DNA of 36,132 nucleotides from JAVBLU01 sp031553225. Its GTDB lineage: Bacteria > Bacillota > Clostridia > Christensenellales > UBA1750. The position numbers were made by a program, and so were the translations under genes. Of this stretch, positions 24,355-32,615 are shown piece after piece. How positions within the stretch are numbered: position 1 is the first letter of the stretch; the number at the start of each line of letters is the position of its first letter. The DNA lies in the NCBI GenBank assembly GCA_031553225.1, contig JAVBLU010000052.1, positions 1 through 36,132 on the forward strand, given 5' to 3'. The notes below the pieces were generated by a model. That model worked only from the letters and a program-made list of their open reading frames with translations. It was not told the origin of the DNA and did not search any database.

Positions 24355-25951
24355 GATTTTTAGCCAAAAGCAAATTGTTTTCCACAAAGGCTTAAATGCG
24401 GTTGTCGGAGATGATATTGCTTCAAACTCGATTGGAAAATCAACAATGCTAATGATTGTTGATTTCGTTTTTGGCGGAGAAGAATATATTCGGAAAAACC
24501 ATGATGTGATTGATCAGCTTGGTCATCACACATTTTTGTTTTCATTCATATTTGATGAAGAAGAATTTTTCTTTTCGCGTTCGACAAATGAGTACAAGTA
24601 TGTAAGCGTCTGCAATGAAAAATATGAGTCAAGTAAATCCATAAAGATTGTGGAGTATACCGCATTTTTACAGAAAAAGTATAGATGTGAACTCGAGGGA
24701 CTATCCTTCCGGGAAATAGTCGGACGCTATTTTCGAGTGTATGGAAAGGAAAATCTAAATGAACATAAGCCGATACAGTATTTCGAGAAAGAGACAGCTA
24801 AACAATCGATAACAGCATTACTAAAACTGTTTGATAAATATTTGTCCATAAAGAATTATGAGGAACAGATTCAAAAATTATCCGAAGAGAGAACTCTATT
24901 AACCGATGCTACAAAGAAAGACCTAATTCCTAAAATCAATAAATCAATATTCACTCAGAACCAAAAGAAAATTGACGAATTGAGCGTACAAATAGATAAT
25001 CTAAAAACCGATATTGTTAGTGCATCTGCTAATTTAGAAGCTTTGGTTTCCAAAGAGATTTTAGATTTGCAGAAAGAAAAAAGTGCTCGAATTACATACA
25101 AAAATATGATTGAAAGTAGATTGCAGCGCACACGCACCAATCTTAGAAAGCAAAATATCGAGATTGGAGGGGAGCTTTCACAGCTTGTTGAGTATTTCCC
25201 TGATTTCAATGTGGAGCTTGTCAATCAGCTAACTGCCTTCCATGAGGGCATTACCGTTATTTTGACTGATGAGCTAAAATCTACTGAAAAAGAGCTGCAA
25301 AGGCAACTTGTGGAAACTGACGCTCAAATACAATCAATAGATAAAGAAATCGCCTCTAAATTGGAAATTAGAAACGCTCCAAAATTTGCAGTAGATCGAG
25401 TGGTAGAATTAGTCGCACAAATCGCACAATTAAAGGGAGATAACGGTTTTTATACCAAGAAAAAGCACCTTGATGAATCCATAAAGTCGGCTTCTGATAA
25501 TTTAGCTGAATTAAAAGAAAAAATTCTTGATGAAATATGTAGCCAGATCAATACAAAAATGTATGAACTTAATAAGACAATATATGTTGACGGAAGAAGA
25601 GCACCTACGTTGACGATACACGGAGATCGATATACCTTCAATACCTATGGCGATACTGGAACGGGCACAGCGTTTGCGAACCTTATTTCGTTTGATTTGT
25701 CACTCTTAGAATTAACATGCTTGCCAGCAATAGCACATGATTTACCGTTACTAAAGAATATTGAGAACCCAGCATTAGAAAGTATCATAACGCTTTATAG
25801 TCAAAGTGTTAAACAAATTTTTATTGCCATTGATAAATTAAGTTCGTATAGCAAGACGACTTACGGCCTAGTTGAATCCAATAAGGTTCTTCAACTTTCA
25901 AAGGAAAAATTGCTATTCACGAAAAACTGGAAACAGGAAATGTCCGAATGA
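24332..25951 (+). CDS. DUF2326-type SMC/RecF-like ABC ATPase of an ABC-3C system
   Basis: The 539-residue protein has an N-terminal P-loop GDDIASNSIGKST (26-38) with the S-IGKS form of DUF2326 ATPases, followed by FVFGGEEYIRK. A long coiled coil occupies about 165-420. The C-terminal half of the ATPase head carries GDTGTGTAFANLISFDLS, then LPAIAHDLPLLKNIE and IFIAIDK, the family's conserved closing pattern. Such SMC-like proteins are predicted to sense DNA or nucleoprotein and switch on the linked nuclease. The ATG at 24332 places the protein exactly at the family N-terminus and overlaps the middle component by 23 nt. It is AT-rich like its two partners, which supports joint transfer. Confidence 0.88.
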   Translation: MLHQIACEIFSQKQIVFHKGLNAVVGDDIASNSIGKSTMLMIVDFVFGGEEYIRKNHDVIDQLGHHTFLFSFIFDEEEFFFSRSTNEYKYVSVCNEKYESSKSIKIVEYTAFLQKKYRCELEGLSFREIVGRYFRVYGKENLNEHKPIQYFEKETAKQSITALLKLFDKYLSIKNYEEQIQKLSEERTLLTDATKKDLIPKINKSIFTQNQKKIDELSVQIDNLKTDIVSASANLEALVSKEILDLQKEKSARITYKNMIESRLQRTRTNLRKQNIEIGGELSQLVEYFPDFNVELVNQLTAFHEGITVILTDELKSTEKELQRQLVETDAQIQSIDKEIASKLEIRNAPKFAVDRVVELVAQIAQLKGDNGFYTKKKHLDESIKSASDNLAELKEKILDEICSQINTKMYELNKTIYVDGRRAPTLTIHGDRYTFNTYGDTGTGTAFANLISFDLSLLELTCLPAIAHDLPLLKNIENPALESIITLYSQSVKQIFIAIDKLSSYSKTTYGLVESNKVLQLSKEKLLFTKNWKQEMSE

Positions 25952-25970
25952 TAATTTTGTATATTGCAAG

Positions 25971-26002
25971 AAAGGCTCATGCTTTCCGAGGCAGAGCCTT
26001 TT
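25971..26002 (+). terminator. Weak terminator of the island operon
   Basis: AAAGGCTC (25971-25978) pairs with GAGCCTTT (25994-26001) and is followed by a short T run (the last four Ts end at 26002). Confidence 0.55.
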
Positions 26003-26045
26003 GCTATTTCAAGGAGAAAATTTTTAGTCCTATCTTGACAGAATC

Positions 26046-26062
26046 CCAACGCAGTCCAACGC
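26046..26062 (+). repeat. Right direct repeat of the island
   Basis: CCAACGCAGTCCAACGC is an exact copy of 21860-21876. GC-rich sequence resumes immediately after it. Confidence 0.85.
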
Positions 26063-26095
26063 CCTCCGCGCCCATACGGGCGCGGAGGGCGTTTT
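26059..26095 (+). terminator. Strong terminator, probably the mannosidase terminator displaced by the island
   Basis: A perfect 15-bp stem (26059-26073 with 26078-26092) with loop ATAC runs into TTTT. It has host-like GC composition and directly abuts the right direct repeat. Joining the two repeats would place it about 170 nt behind the mannosidase stop. The following 26096-26225 is GC-rich and shows no gene. Confidence 0.85.
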
Positions 26096-26225
26096 CGCTG
26101 CAGGAGCCCGCGGCAGCCTCCCGAACCGCTCCATGCCTTCCCGGGTAGAAAGTCCTTCGCAAGCGCTCCGCGGGCGGGGTACGTTTTGTACAATCAAAAA
26201 AGTGCAAGGGTACGAAATTGTTCAA

Positions 26226-26254
26226 TTGACAGATGCAAGCACATTCCCCATACT
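26226..26254 (+). promoter_or_regulatory. Promoter of the sugar transport operon
   Basis: TTGACA (26226-26231) and CATACT (26249-26254) are 17 nt apart, about 65 nt before the first permease start. A TTGTACAA palindrome lies about 40 nt upstream (near 26192) and could be an operator. Confidence 0.65.
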
Positions 26255-26319
26255 AAACCTGCCCTGCATTGTACATAGTGCACGAGAGAGCATCATCGCC
26301 TTGGACAGGAGGGACGCCC

Positions 26320-27273
26320 ATGGGTCCGCCGGTCACCGCCGCCAGGCAGCACGCCGCCATCCCCCGCCGAAAGGGGCGGCTGCAGCTGTACCGGCAGCAC
26401 AAATACCTGCTCATCCTGTTCTTTCCGGCTCTGGTGTACTACATTCTGTTCCGGTACGTGCCCTTGTACGGCATCCAGATCGCCTTCAAAAACTTCATCT
26501 TCCGCAGAGGCATCTGGGGCAGCCCCTGGATTGGCTTTGAGCATTTTGTGCGCCTGTTCGGCATGCGCGATTTTTGGAACGTTTTTCGCAACACGCTGAT
26601 CATCAGCTCGCTTAAGTTTCTGTTCGGCTTCCCCGCGCCCATTCTCTTTGCCCTGCTCATCAACGAGGTGCGCAACACCGCGTACAAAAAAACCGTGCAG
26701 ACCATCAGCTACCTGCCGCACTTTCTGTCGTGGGTGGTGCTGGGCGGGCTGTTCCTGCAGTTTCTCTCCCCCTCCATCGGCCCCATCAACGCTGTTTTGC
26801 GTGAGATCGGCATCAAGCCGATCTACTTTCTCGCAAGCCCCAAGTGGTTCCGCAGCGTGCTCGTGGCCACCTCCATATGGAAGGGGGTCGGCTGGTCGTC
26901 GGTCATCTATCTGGCCGCGCTCACGGGCGTTGACCCCTCGCTGTACGAGGCGGCCACCATGGACGGCGCGGGCCGCCTGCGGCGCACCCTCCACATTACC
27001 CTGCCCTCCATTGCGCCGGTCATCACCATTCAGATGATCTTCGCTATGCGCGGCATCGTGGGCGACGACTTCGACCAGATCTTTAACCTGTACAACCCCG
27101 CCGTGTACAAGGTGGCGGATGTGCTGAGCACCTACGTGTACCGCGTGGGCCTCGTGGACATGCAGTACTCCTTTTCCACGGCCGTCGGGTTGTTCCGTAA
27201 TGTGGTGGCGTTTGTGTTCATCGTGGGCGCCAACGCGGTCGCCCGGCGCGTGAACGACTACGGGCTTTGGTGA
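26320..27273 (+). CDS. Sugar ABC transporter permease, LplB-like (CUT1 family)
   Basis: The 317-residue inner-membrane protein has six predicted membrane segments, starting with YLLILFFPALVYYILF. It carries the permease coupling loop EAATMDGAGRLRRTLHITLP near the C-terminus, which docks with the ATPase. The RYVPLYGIQIAFKNF start is typical of LplB-type permeases that import oligosaccharides. The ATG at 26320 follows AGGAGGGA; the open frame extends 17 codons upstream without a ribosome site. It forms an operon with the next permease (11-nt gap) and the binding lipoprotein. No ATPase gene is present, as is usual for this subfamily, which shares a common MsmX-like ATPase encoded elsewhere. Confidence 0.93.
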   Translation: MGPPVTAARQHAAIPRRKGRLQLYRQHKYLLILFFPALVYYILFRYVPLYGIQIAFKNFIFRRGIWGSPWIGFEHFVRLFGMRDFWNVFRNTLIISSLKFLFGFPAPILFALLINEVRNTAYKKTVQTISYLPHFLSWVVLGGLFLQFLSPSIGPINAVLREIGIKPIYFLASPKWFRSVLVATSIWKGVGWSSVIYLAALTGVDPSLYEAATMDGAGRLRRTLHITLPSIAPVITIQMIFAMRGIVGDDFDQIFNLYNPAVYKVADVLSTYVYRVGLVDMQYSFSTAVGLFRNVVAFVFIVGANAVARRVNDYGLW

Positions 27274-27284
27274 GGTGGAGCGGC

Positions 27285-28172
27285 ATGGCGAGTAAAAAGG
27301 ACGCGCGCAGTCTTTCCGGCAAAGCGTTTGACGCGGCGAACGCGCTGTTTCTGCTGCTGTTTTGTCTCACCACGCTCTACCCGTTCATGTACATGCTCAA
27401 GCTGTCCTTCAGCCCGCCCACGGTGTCCTTCTCGCGCATCAGCATCATTCCCGAAGAGGTCAGCCTCATCAACTACCACACGGTCCTCTCCTCCAGCTAC
27501 ATCCTCTCGGGCTTCCGCATGACGCTCCTGCGCACGGTGCTGGGCACGGGCATCTCGGTGCTGGCCATGGTGATGACCGCCTACCCTCTCTCCAAGCGCT
27601 ACATGCCCGACCGCACGTTCTTCACCGCGCTCATCGTGTTCACCATGTTTTTCAGCGGCGGCCTGGTGCCGGAATACCTGCTGGTGCGCAACCTGAAGAT
27701 GCAAAACACCATTTGGGCGCTCGTGCTGCCCGCCATGATCTCCACCTACTCCATGATCATCGTGCGCAACTTCTTCATGTCCATCCCCGAGGAGATCGAC
27801 GAGTCCGCCCGCATGGACGGCGCCAACGAGATCATCATCCTCTTCCGCCTGGTGCTTCCGCTCTCCACGCCCATACTGGCCACGGTGCTTCTTTGGGAGG
27901 CCGTAGGCCACTGGAACGCCTGGTTCGACAGCCTCATCTACATTCAGGACACGCGCAAGCAGGTGCTGCAGGTGGTGCTGCGGCGCATCGTGCTGGAAGG
28001 CACCCAGCAGATTCTGGACTTGAGCTCCGGCTCGCCCGACTCGGTGGCCGCCAACCCCGAAGGCATCAAGGCCGCCTCCGTCATGGTCGTGTCCCTGCCC
28101 ATCATCGCGCTGTACCCCTTCGTTCAAAAGTACTTCGTGAAAGGCATCATGGTCGGTTCCCTGAAAGGATAG
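27285..28172 (+). CDS. Sugar ABC transporter permease, YtcP/LplC-like (CUT1 family)
   Basis: The 295-residue partner permease has six predicted membrane segments and the coupling loop DESARMDGANEIIILFRLVLPL. It ends with the family's typical FVQKYFVKGIMVGSLKG. Together with the preceding permease it forms the membrane channel. The ATG at 27285 follows AGGTGGAG; the open frame begins six codons earlier but overlaps the previous stop without a ribosome site. The binding-protein gene starts 44 nt downstream. Confidence 0.93.
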   Translation: MASKKDARSLSGKAFDAANALFLLLFCLTTLYPFMYMLKLSFSPPTVSFSRISIIPEEVSLINYHTVLSSSYILSGFRMTLLRTVLGTGISVLAMVMTAYPLSKRYMPDRTFFTALIVFTMFFSGGLVPEYLLVRNLKMQNTIWALVLPAMISTYSMIIVRNFFMSIPEEIDESARMDGANEIIILFRLVLPLSTPILATVLLWEAVGHWNAWFDSLIYIQDTRKQVLQVVLRRIVLEGTQQILDLSSGSPDSVAANPEGIKAASVMVVSLPIIALYPFVQKYFVKGIMVGSLKG

Positions 28173-28216
28173 CGCGCATGACCTTCCCTACCGACGAAAA
28201 AGAGGAGGCACCACAC

Positions 28217-29875
28217 ATGTACGCAAAGAAGCGCCGCCTGCTCCCCGCCATCACCTGCGCCGCACTCGTGCTGCTCCTGCTGGCAGGCTGCACGGGCGGC
28301 GGAACCACCCCGCCTGCGGCCACACAGCCCGCGGCCCCGGCCGCAACGGCGGCCTCGCCCGCGGCAACGGCAGCCGCTCCGGCCGCCGCCACGGCAGCGC
28401 CCGCGGCCCCGGCCACAGGCGAGCGCTACACCTACACCTGGGTGGCCTACCAGCTCGCGCCCATTAAGCCGCCCGAAGAACACCCCAAGGTGATTGAGTA
28501 CTTCAACCAGATGTTCAACGTGGACATCCGCATCGTAAATATCGAGAACAACAAGTGGGACGAGATCCTCAACCTCAAGCTCGCCTCGGGCGAGGTTCCC
28601 GACCGCATGAAGACCAACGACTTCGTGCGCCTGCAAAAGTACGTGGATCAGGACATCCTGGCGGAGATCACCGACGATATGTACAAGACGAACATGCCCA
28701 ACACCTACCAGCGCTTTCAAACCGACCACAAGGAATACAACAAATACGGCACCATCGACGGCAAGCGCTACGGCATCGCCGGCACGTTCAACTTCCACGC
28801 ACAGTTTCGCTCGCCCATCGTGGTGCGCGGCGACTGGATGAGCAACGTGGGCATCGCCAAGGAGGCCGAAACCTTCGACGAGTTTGAAACCATGCTGCGC
28901 AAATTCGCCACCGACGACCCGGACAAGAACGGCAAGGCCGATACGTACGGCCTGTCCAAGGACGGCATCATCGCCGTGTACGGCGCGTACGGCGCGCTGA
29001 ACCAGTGGTATGTGGAGAGCGACGGCACCATCAACCTAGGCTACCTGCGCCCCCACATGAAGGACGCCCTGGGAAAGCTCGCCCAGTGGTACAAGGACGG
29101 CGTGCTGGACCCCGAGTTCATCACGGGTGAGAACCAGGGCGGCTACTGGGCGCTCTCGCATTCCTTCATCAACAGCCGCATCGGCATGACCACGCACGGC
29201 GGCTACTACCACTGGAACAACGACCGCGACATCGCCTTTGCCAACATTCAGGAGATGAACAAGATCAACCCCGACGCGGCCAAAAAGCTCTCCTTCCCGC
29301 AGCCCCCCATGGGCCCCTTCGGCGAGCGCGCCATGCCCCAGGGCCAGCTTGTGGGCACGGACCTGTGCAGCTTCGGCATCCAGCTTCAGGACGACCCGGC
29401 CAAATACGCCAAGCTGATGCAGGTCATCGACTACATTTCCGGCACGTCCATGGACAACCACCTCGCCGCGTACCTGGGCATCAAGGGCGAGATGTGGGAC
29501 TATAACGAGAAGAACGAGGCCGTGCAAAAGCCCGACTGGACGGACGGAAACAAGCTGTCGGCCGAAGGCGGCCACACCGTGCTTACGGCCATCACCTTCG
29601 AGGATTTCGACGGCAACCGCGAGCCCTACTCCATCAAATTCGGCAACCTATACAACTTTAAGGAGAACGGCCTGCGCAACGCCTTCACCGGCAACGTGCC
29701 CTCATGGACGAAGTACTCCGCCGACCTGAACAAGCTGTACGACGAGATGCAAATCGCCATCATCACCGGCGACAAGCCCCTTGACTTCTACGACGAGTTT
29801 GTGAAACAATGGATGGCAGCGGGCGGCGAACAATACATCAAGGAGGCCAACGAGGCTTACGCCGCGGCCCAATAG
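28217..29875 (+). CDS. Extracellular solute-binding lipoprotein of the sugar transporter
   Basis: The 552-residue protein has a lipoprotein signal peptide with lipobox LAGC (Cys25) and a long Ala/Thr/Pro-rich tether (about 27-67). The mature family-1 type binding protein begins near YTYTWVAYQLAPI. It captures glycan fragments outside the cell and hands them to the two permeases. GTFNFHAQFRSPIVVRGDWM and DPDKNGKADTYGLS, a calcium-binding-like loop also seen in LplA relatives, support the call. The ATG follows GAGGAGG; the frame is open far upstream but that part only shadows the permease gene. The ligand cannot be told, though the mannosidase suggests a mannose-containing oligosaccharide. Confidence 0.93.
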   Translation: MYAKKRRLLPAITCAALVLLLLAGCTGGGTTPPAATQPAAPAATAASPAATAAAPAAATAAPAAPATGERYTYTWVAYQLAPIKPPEEHPKVIEYFNQMFNVDIRIVNIENNKWDEILNLKLASGEVPDRMKTNDFVRLQKYVDQDILAEITDDMYKTNMPNTYQRFQTDHKEYNKYGTIDGKRYGIAGTFNFHAQFRSPIVVRGDWMSNVGIAKEAETFDEFETMLRKFATDDPDKNGKADTYGLSKDGIIAVYGAYGALNQWYVESDGTINLGYLRPHMKDALGKLAQWYKDGVLDPEFITGENQGGYWALSHSFINSRIGMTTHGGYYHWNNDRDIAFANIQEMNKINPDAAKKLSFPQPPMGPFGERAMPQGQLVGTDLCSFGIQLQDDPAKYAKLMQVIDYISGTSMDNHLAAYLGIKGEMWDYNEKNEAVQKPDWTDGNKLSAEGGHTVLTAITFEDFDGNREPYSIKFGNLYNFKENGLRNAFTGNVPSWTKYSADLNKLYDEMQIAIITGDKPLDFYDEFVKQWMAAGGEQYIKEANEAYAAAQ

Positions 29876-29918
29876 GCCAACTTGGCAGCCGGGCGCTTCC
29901 ATCACCGCATAGCGCTGC

Positions 29919-29962
29919 GCCATGGGCGCCCCAGGCCCTTCTGCGGCCGGGACGCCCATGGC
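29919..29962 (+). repeat. Hairpin between the binding protein and regulator genes
   Basis: GCCATGGGCG (29919-29928) pairs perfectly with CGCCCATGGC (29953-29962). With no T run it probably protects the upstream transcript or lowers expression of the regulator relative to the binding protein. Confidence 0.5.
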
Positions 29963-29994
29963 TGCGGCGGCAAAACGGCAAAAGAGGAATGGCC

Positions 29995-32259
29995 ATGCGG
30001 CGTATGCGCTTAACGGTGCTCACCAAAATGCTCCTCTCCTACACGGTGCTTACCGTGGTGGTGACCATCCTCTTTGGCGTAACGGCGGGCGTGCAGTTCA
30101 CCAGCCGCTTCCGGCACACGCTGGAGGAGACGAACCGCAAGAGCATGGAGCGCATCTGCGGCAGCATCGAGTCGGAGATCATCCTGCTCGCGCGGCAAAT
30201 CAGCAACAACATCGTCATGAACGCCTACGACGAGGGGATCATGGCGTTCTTTTCCGTTCCGCTGCAGGGCAACCACAACCGCTTCTTGGAAGTGCACCGC
30301 GCGCTTCGGCTCATCGTTACCGCGCACGACGATCTGCTCTGCGGCATTGAGATGTACTACGAGCGCGACGAGGTGGTGCTGGACACCGCCAAGGGCGTGC
30401 GCTATCTCACGTATGCCTCCGGCGAGGACGCGGCCATCCGCGCCTCGTATCAGTCGCTGCTCATGGGCAACGACCAGGGCCAGCGCTGGATTTTGCCCCC
30501 GCCGGAGATCGCAACGCAGGCCGTGTCCTACGTCATCGCCTACCCGTTCGTGCGCGGCAACCAGACAACGCGCCAGGGCCTGATCATCATCGACGTAAAA
30601 ACCGAGGCGCTCTCGCGCATTCTGCGCCAGCTCAGCAACTCCAGCGCCGTCAGCCTGTACGTGGTGGACGAGCAGGGCGCGGTGCTCGCCTCCGACGCGC
30701 ATACCCCGCCCCTGCCTCCGGAGGAGATGCTGCCCGGGGCCGAGAGCCGCGTTGTGCGCATGGAAGATCAGCCCTTCCTCGTCTCCCAGCAAGCCATCGC
30801 CGACAACGGCTGGCGGCTGGTGCGCGTGGAGCCCATCGACGCCGTGTACGAACAGGCCAACGCCCTCACCGCCCGGCTCATCGGCGTGGGCGCCATAGCG
30901 CTGTGCGTGGGCATATGCCTTGCCGGGTGGTTCAGCGCTCACTTCTACGCGCCTCTGCGGCGGCTGCACGCGGCCGTGTACGCAAAGCTTGGGCGCGCGG
31001 GCGGCGAGGGGCGCCGGGGAAGCGAGTACGCGCAGATCGAGGTGATGATCGACGACATCGCCGTGGAGATGAGCGACCTGAAGCAGACCCTGCGCAGCAA
31101 CGAGGGGCTCATCAAGAGCAACGTGTTGCGCTCGCTGATGAGCCGCGCGCTCTCCTCGCCCGAGGCGCTGGACCAGCAGCTGCGCCTGATTGGGGTAACA
31201 CAGCCCGCGCACGCCGCGGTGATCATCCGCCTGGACAAACGGAGCATGGAACGCCTGGAGATCGAGCACGTGCACTACGTCAAGTACAACCTGATGCAGC
31301 TCATCGAGGGCATGGCCGGCGCAGGGGGCATGCAGCTGCGCGCCACCGAGATGGAAGAGGGCCTGATCAGCGTGTGGGCCAGCTGCCCGCGCGACGAATG
31401 CGGGGAGACCGTGCAGGCTTTCGGCCGGTTCCTCGCCCAGTACTTAAGCCAGCGCAACATATCGCTGGTGAGCGCGTTCGGCGGCTGGGTGGAAAACATC
31501 ACCCTGCTGCACAGCTCGTACGCCGAAGCGCTCTCGCTCCTCAAGTACGCCTTCTTTCTGCCGGACGAGGTGCTGCTGCACGGCCCGGCGCTGCTTGCGC
31601 GCGAGCAAAGCGCCGAGCGCATCGACGAAAAGTGGGTACGCAAAGTGGAACGGGCGCTGAACGTGCAGAGCCTTCCGGACGTGCGCAGCAGCCTTGAACA
31701 GCTTCTGCCCATCCTGCGCGACGGAAACGCCTCCGAGCGGCAGTGCCGGTGGGTGCTCTCCGAGCTTGTGCGCGTGCTGCTCAGCTACGAGGCCGAGCAC
31801 GGCGCGGGCGGCCCGCGTCCGCCGTGGGAGGACGACCTGGAGGGCTGCGCCTCCATACGCGAGTTCAACGCGCTGTACCTCTCACGCTGCGGCCAGGCGC
31901 TCTGCAGCGCGCACGTTCAGCCCGCGCCCGGCGCGCCGGACATCGTAGCCCACGTTAAGCGCCACGCTGCGCAGAACCTGTCCGGCGACCTCTCGCTGGT
32001 CACCGTGGCGGAGCTGCTCGGCGTCAAGCCCGGGTATCTAAGCCGTAAGTTCAAGGAGGTGGCCGGCGTCAACTACGTGGAGTACATCACCACCTGCCGC
32101 GTTAAACGCGCCTCCGAGATGCTCGCCCACTCCTCAACTTCCGTAAGCGCCATCGCCGAGGACATGGGCTTCAACTCCGTCACCTACTTCAACCGTAAGT
32201 TCAAGGCGCACTTCGGCTTGAGCCCCGGCGAGTATCGCCGCCGCACCGCGGGGGCATAG
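29995..32259 (+). CDS. Membrane-bound AraC-type sensor-regulator
   Basis: The 754-residue protein has a membrane segment (about 6-32), an extracellular sensor region of about 260 residues, a second membrane segment (about 291-316), a helical linker, and a C-terminal AraC DNA-binding domain (about 648-754) with two helix-turn-helix units (VTVAELLGVKPGYLSRKF and SVSAIAEDMGFNSVTYFNRK). This plan is that of YesS-like regulators that control nearby oligosaccharide transport genes. The ATG at 29995 follows AGAGGA with a 6-nt gap; an ATG at 29989 touches the ribosome site. It probably senses the glycan or the loaded binding protein and activates the upstream transport operon. Confidence 0.9.
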   Translation: MRRMRLTVLTKMLLSYTVLTVVVTILFGVTAGVQFTSRFRHTLEETNRKSMERICGSIESEIILLARQISNNIVMNAYDEGIMAFFSVPLQGNHNRFLEVHRALRLIVTAHDDLLCGIEMYYERDEVVLDTAKGVRYLTYASGEDAAIRASYQSLLMGNDQGQRWILPPPEIATQAVSYVIAYPFVRGNQTTRQGLIIIDVKTEALSRILRQLSNSSAVSLYVVDEQGAVLASDAHTPPLPPEEMLPGAESRVVRMEDQPFLVSQQAIADNGWRLVRVEPIDAVYEQANALTARLIGVGAIALCVGICLAGWFSAHFYAPLRRLHAAVYAKLGRAGGEGRRGSEYAQIEVMIDDIAVEMSDLKQTLRSNEGLIKSNVLRSLMSRALSSPEALDQQLRLIGVTQPAHAAVIIRLDKRSMERLEIEHVHYVKYNLMQLIEGMAGAGGMQLRATEMEEGLISVWASCPRDECGETVQAFGRFLAQYLSQRNISLVSAFGGWVENITLLHSSYAEALSLLKYAFFLPDEVLLHGPALLAREQSAERIDEKWVRKVERALNVQSLPDVRSSLEQLLPILRDGNASERQCRWVLSELVRVLLSYEAEHGAGGPRPPWEDDLEGCASIREFNALYLSRCGQALCSAHVQPAPGAPDIVAHVKRHAAQNLSGDLSLVTVAELLGVKPGYLSRKFKEVAGVNYVEYITTCRVKRASEMLAHSSTSVSAIAEDMGFNSVTYFNRKFKAHFGLSPGEYRRRTAGA

Positions 32260-32313
32260 GCCGCACCCAAACTCCGTCGCATGGAGATGCGGCCGGCGGC
32301 GGGAAAAGAAACA

Positions 32314-32344
32314 GCAAGGCATTAGACGTGCCTTGCCGTTTTTT
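32314..32344 (+). terminator. Terminator of the transport/regulator operon
   Basis: GCAAGGCA (32314-32321) pairs with TGCCTTGC (32329-32336), followed by six T residues (32339-32344). Confidence 0.85.
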
Positions 32345-32559
32345 CTTTTCTCTGCGGAGGTTCGTTGTACGCAAGCCTGTTGTGCGCGGCGTCCTTCAGG
32401 TCGTGACCCGAACACACCGGTGCGGCTGCCTGCACCAACTATATATGTATCATAGCGCATAAGTGCCAACCCGTCAAGCGATGATGCGAAAGAGCGCGTA
32501 TGGCGGCCATGCGGCCCCTCTCCCGCTCCCCTGCGCCTACAGGCGGCGGATGAAGCGGT
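32345..32559. other. Intergenic stretch without a recognised gene
   Basis: About 215 nt separate the terminator from the methyltransferase promoter. A local AT-rich patch (ATATATGTATCATA near 32440-32455) is the only notable feature. Open frames here look like GC artefacts. Confidence 0.5.
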
Positions 32560-32588
32560 TTGCCAAGGACCGCGGCATTCGCTATGGT
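32560..32588 (+). promoter_or_regulatory. Promoter of the methyltransferase pair
   Basis: TTGCCA (32560-32565) and TATGGT (32583-32588) have a 17-nt spacer, 28 nt before the GTG start. Confidence 0.6.
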
Positions 32589-32615
32589 AGATCAACGAAC
32601 GGGGGGGAAACGGCT

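Larger units (their letters stand above)
21855..26062. mobile_element. AT-rich defence-type genomic island flanked by direct repeats
   Basis: Base composition changes abruptly from GC-rich to AT-rich near 21900 and back near 26045. Codon use in the four enclosed genes (many AAA, ATT, TTA) differs from both flanks. CCAACGCAGTCCAACGC occurs at 21860-21876 (again at 21870-21886) and at 26046-26062. The island holds a degenerate Fic protein and a three-gene ABC-3C-like set. No integrase, transposase or tRNA target is present, so it either moved with help in trans or entered by recombination between repeats. It splits a glycan-use locus. Confidence 0.65.

Noticed and set aside
21855..26062. CRISPR array at the decamer repeats
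   Set aside because: The units are 10 bp, directly adjacent without spacers, and no cas gene is present.
27362..28216. Open frame extending the solute-binding protein upstream through the permease gene
   Set aside because: The segment is out of frame with the permease and His/Pro/Arg-rich; the lipoprotein signal peptide and GAGGAGG fix the start at 28217.
32134..32595. 153-codon minus-strand frame over the end of the AraC-type gene and the following spacer
   Set aside because: It crosses a strong terminator and the methyltransferase promoter, has no domain signature and no ribosome site.
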